Of a DNA stretch of 7,958 bases, positions 7,846 through 7,958 are shown piece after piece. This DNA comes from Micromonosporaceae bacterium. Its GTDB lineage: Bacteria; Actinomycetota; Actinomycetes; Mycobacteriales; Micromonosporaceae. The DNA lies in assembly GCA_019690055.1 (NCBI GenBank), contig JADGGF010000193.1, forward strand, positions 1 to 7,958. The letters run 5' to 3'. The notes below the pieces were generated by a model. That model was not told the origin of the DNA, did no database searches, and saw only the letters and a list, made by a program, of their open reading frames with translations. The position numbers and the translations under genes are program-made. The stretch's first letter is position 1; every line of letters starts with the position of its first letter.

Positions 7846-7958
7846 TCACCACTGTGGGTAGCGGGGGCGCGCCGCCCGCGAGCCGTCCGGCTCCCCGCGC
7901 GGTTCGCGGTCGTGCCCCCTGTTCCACCCCGGCTCGCGGTCGTATCCCCAACCCCGCT
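7846..7958 (-). CDS. Possible C-terminal tail of an upstream gene, low-complexity, 5' end outside window
   Basis: One minus-strand frame is open from the right edge to a TGA at 7846-7848. It gives 36 residues with about 32 of 36 codons ending in G or C, as expected for coding DNA here. The tail is rich in Arg, Gly, Pro, Asp and Glu with several Trp and Tyr, and repeats a ten-residue unit (GYDREPGWNR, then GHDREPRGEP), ending RPRYPQW. Such charged tails are often disordered. The function cannot be told from this fragment. The alternative is that this is non-coding DNA with a chance open frame. Confidence 0.5.
   Translation of the reverse strand, partial: RGWGYDREPGWNRGHDREPRGEPDGSRAARPRYPQW
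7901..7948. repeat. Two imperfect 18-base direct repeats, 30 bases apart
   Basis: Copies at 7901-7918 and 7931-7948 share GGYTCGCGGTCGT and CCC with three mismatches. The 30-base period is a multiple of three and, in the open minus-strand frame, encodes the DREP-containing peptide repeat. They are therefore best read as coding repeats of the upstream gene. Confidence 0.55.

Noticed and set aside
6491..7861. Plus-strand open frame (456 codons) covering the flavoprotein gene and its promoter region
   Set aside because: It is antisense to a clear FAD-binding protein, has low-complexity composition, and would run through the regulatory region.

Overview
The window is high-GC actinobacterial chromosomal DNA. 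All genes that can be supported lie on the minus strand, so transcription runs from right (about 7958) to left (1). It carries the first part of a type I NADH:quinone oxidoreductase (complex I) operon in the order nuoA-nuoB-nuoC-nuoD-nuoE-nuoF-nuoG. nuoG is cut by the left edge. Directly upstream is a geranylgeranyl-reductase-family flavoprotein that is probably the menaquinone reductase MenJ. The gene order, separate nuoC and nuoD, a long NuoE C-terminus, GTG starts and GC-rich third codon positions point to an actinomycete. Micromonosporaceae or a relative is plausible, but the family is an inference and is not proven here.

Layout from right to left. Positions 7958-7846 look like the C-terminal tail of an upstream gene with a ten-residue DREP-containing repeat. 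Positions 7845-7637 (209 bases) form an intergenic control region with a candidate promoter, a near-perfect Rex-type operator and a TTAGG/CCTAA inverted repeat. The flavoprotein gene fills 7636-6365. A 101-base gap (6364-6264) holds a second promoter-like element and a perfect 7-bp inverted repeat just before nuoA. The nuo genes then run without meaningful gaps: A and B are separated by 4 bases, and B/C, C/D, D/E, E/F and F/G all overlap by 1 or 4 bases.

How the genes work together: NuoE, NuoF and NuoG form the NADH-oxidising arm (FMN plus iron-sulfur chain). NuoB, NuoC and NuoD form the connecting quinone module with cluster N2, and NuoA is a small membrane subunit at the quinone-site junction. 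The cluster ligands visible in B, E, F and G are all intact. The upstream reductase would saturate part of the prenyl tail of the menaquinone that this complex reduces, so electron acceptor and enzyme are encoded together. A Rex-type operator ahead of the reductase suggests control of the unit by the NADH/NAD+ ratio.

No RNA genes, mobile elements, CRISPR arrays or integration signs were seen. The window is mostly conserved housekeeping DNA; the points of interest are regulatory.
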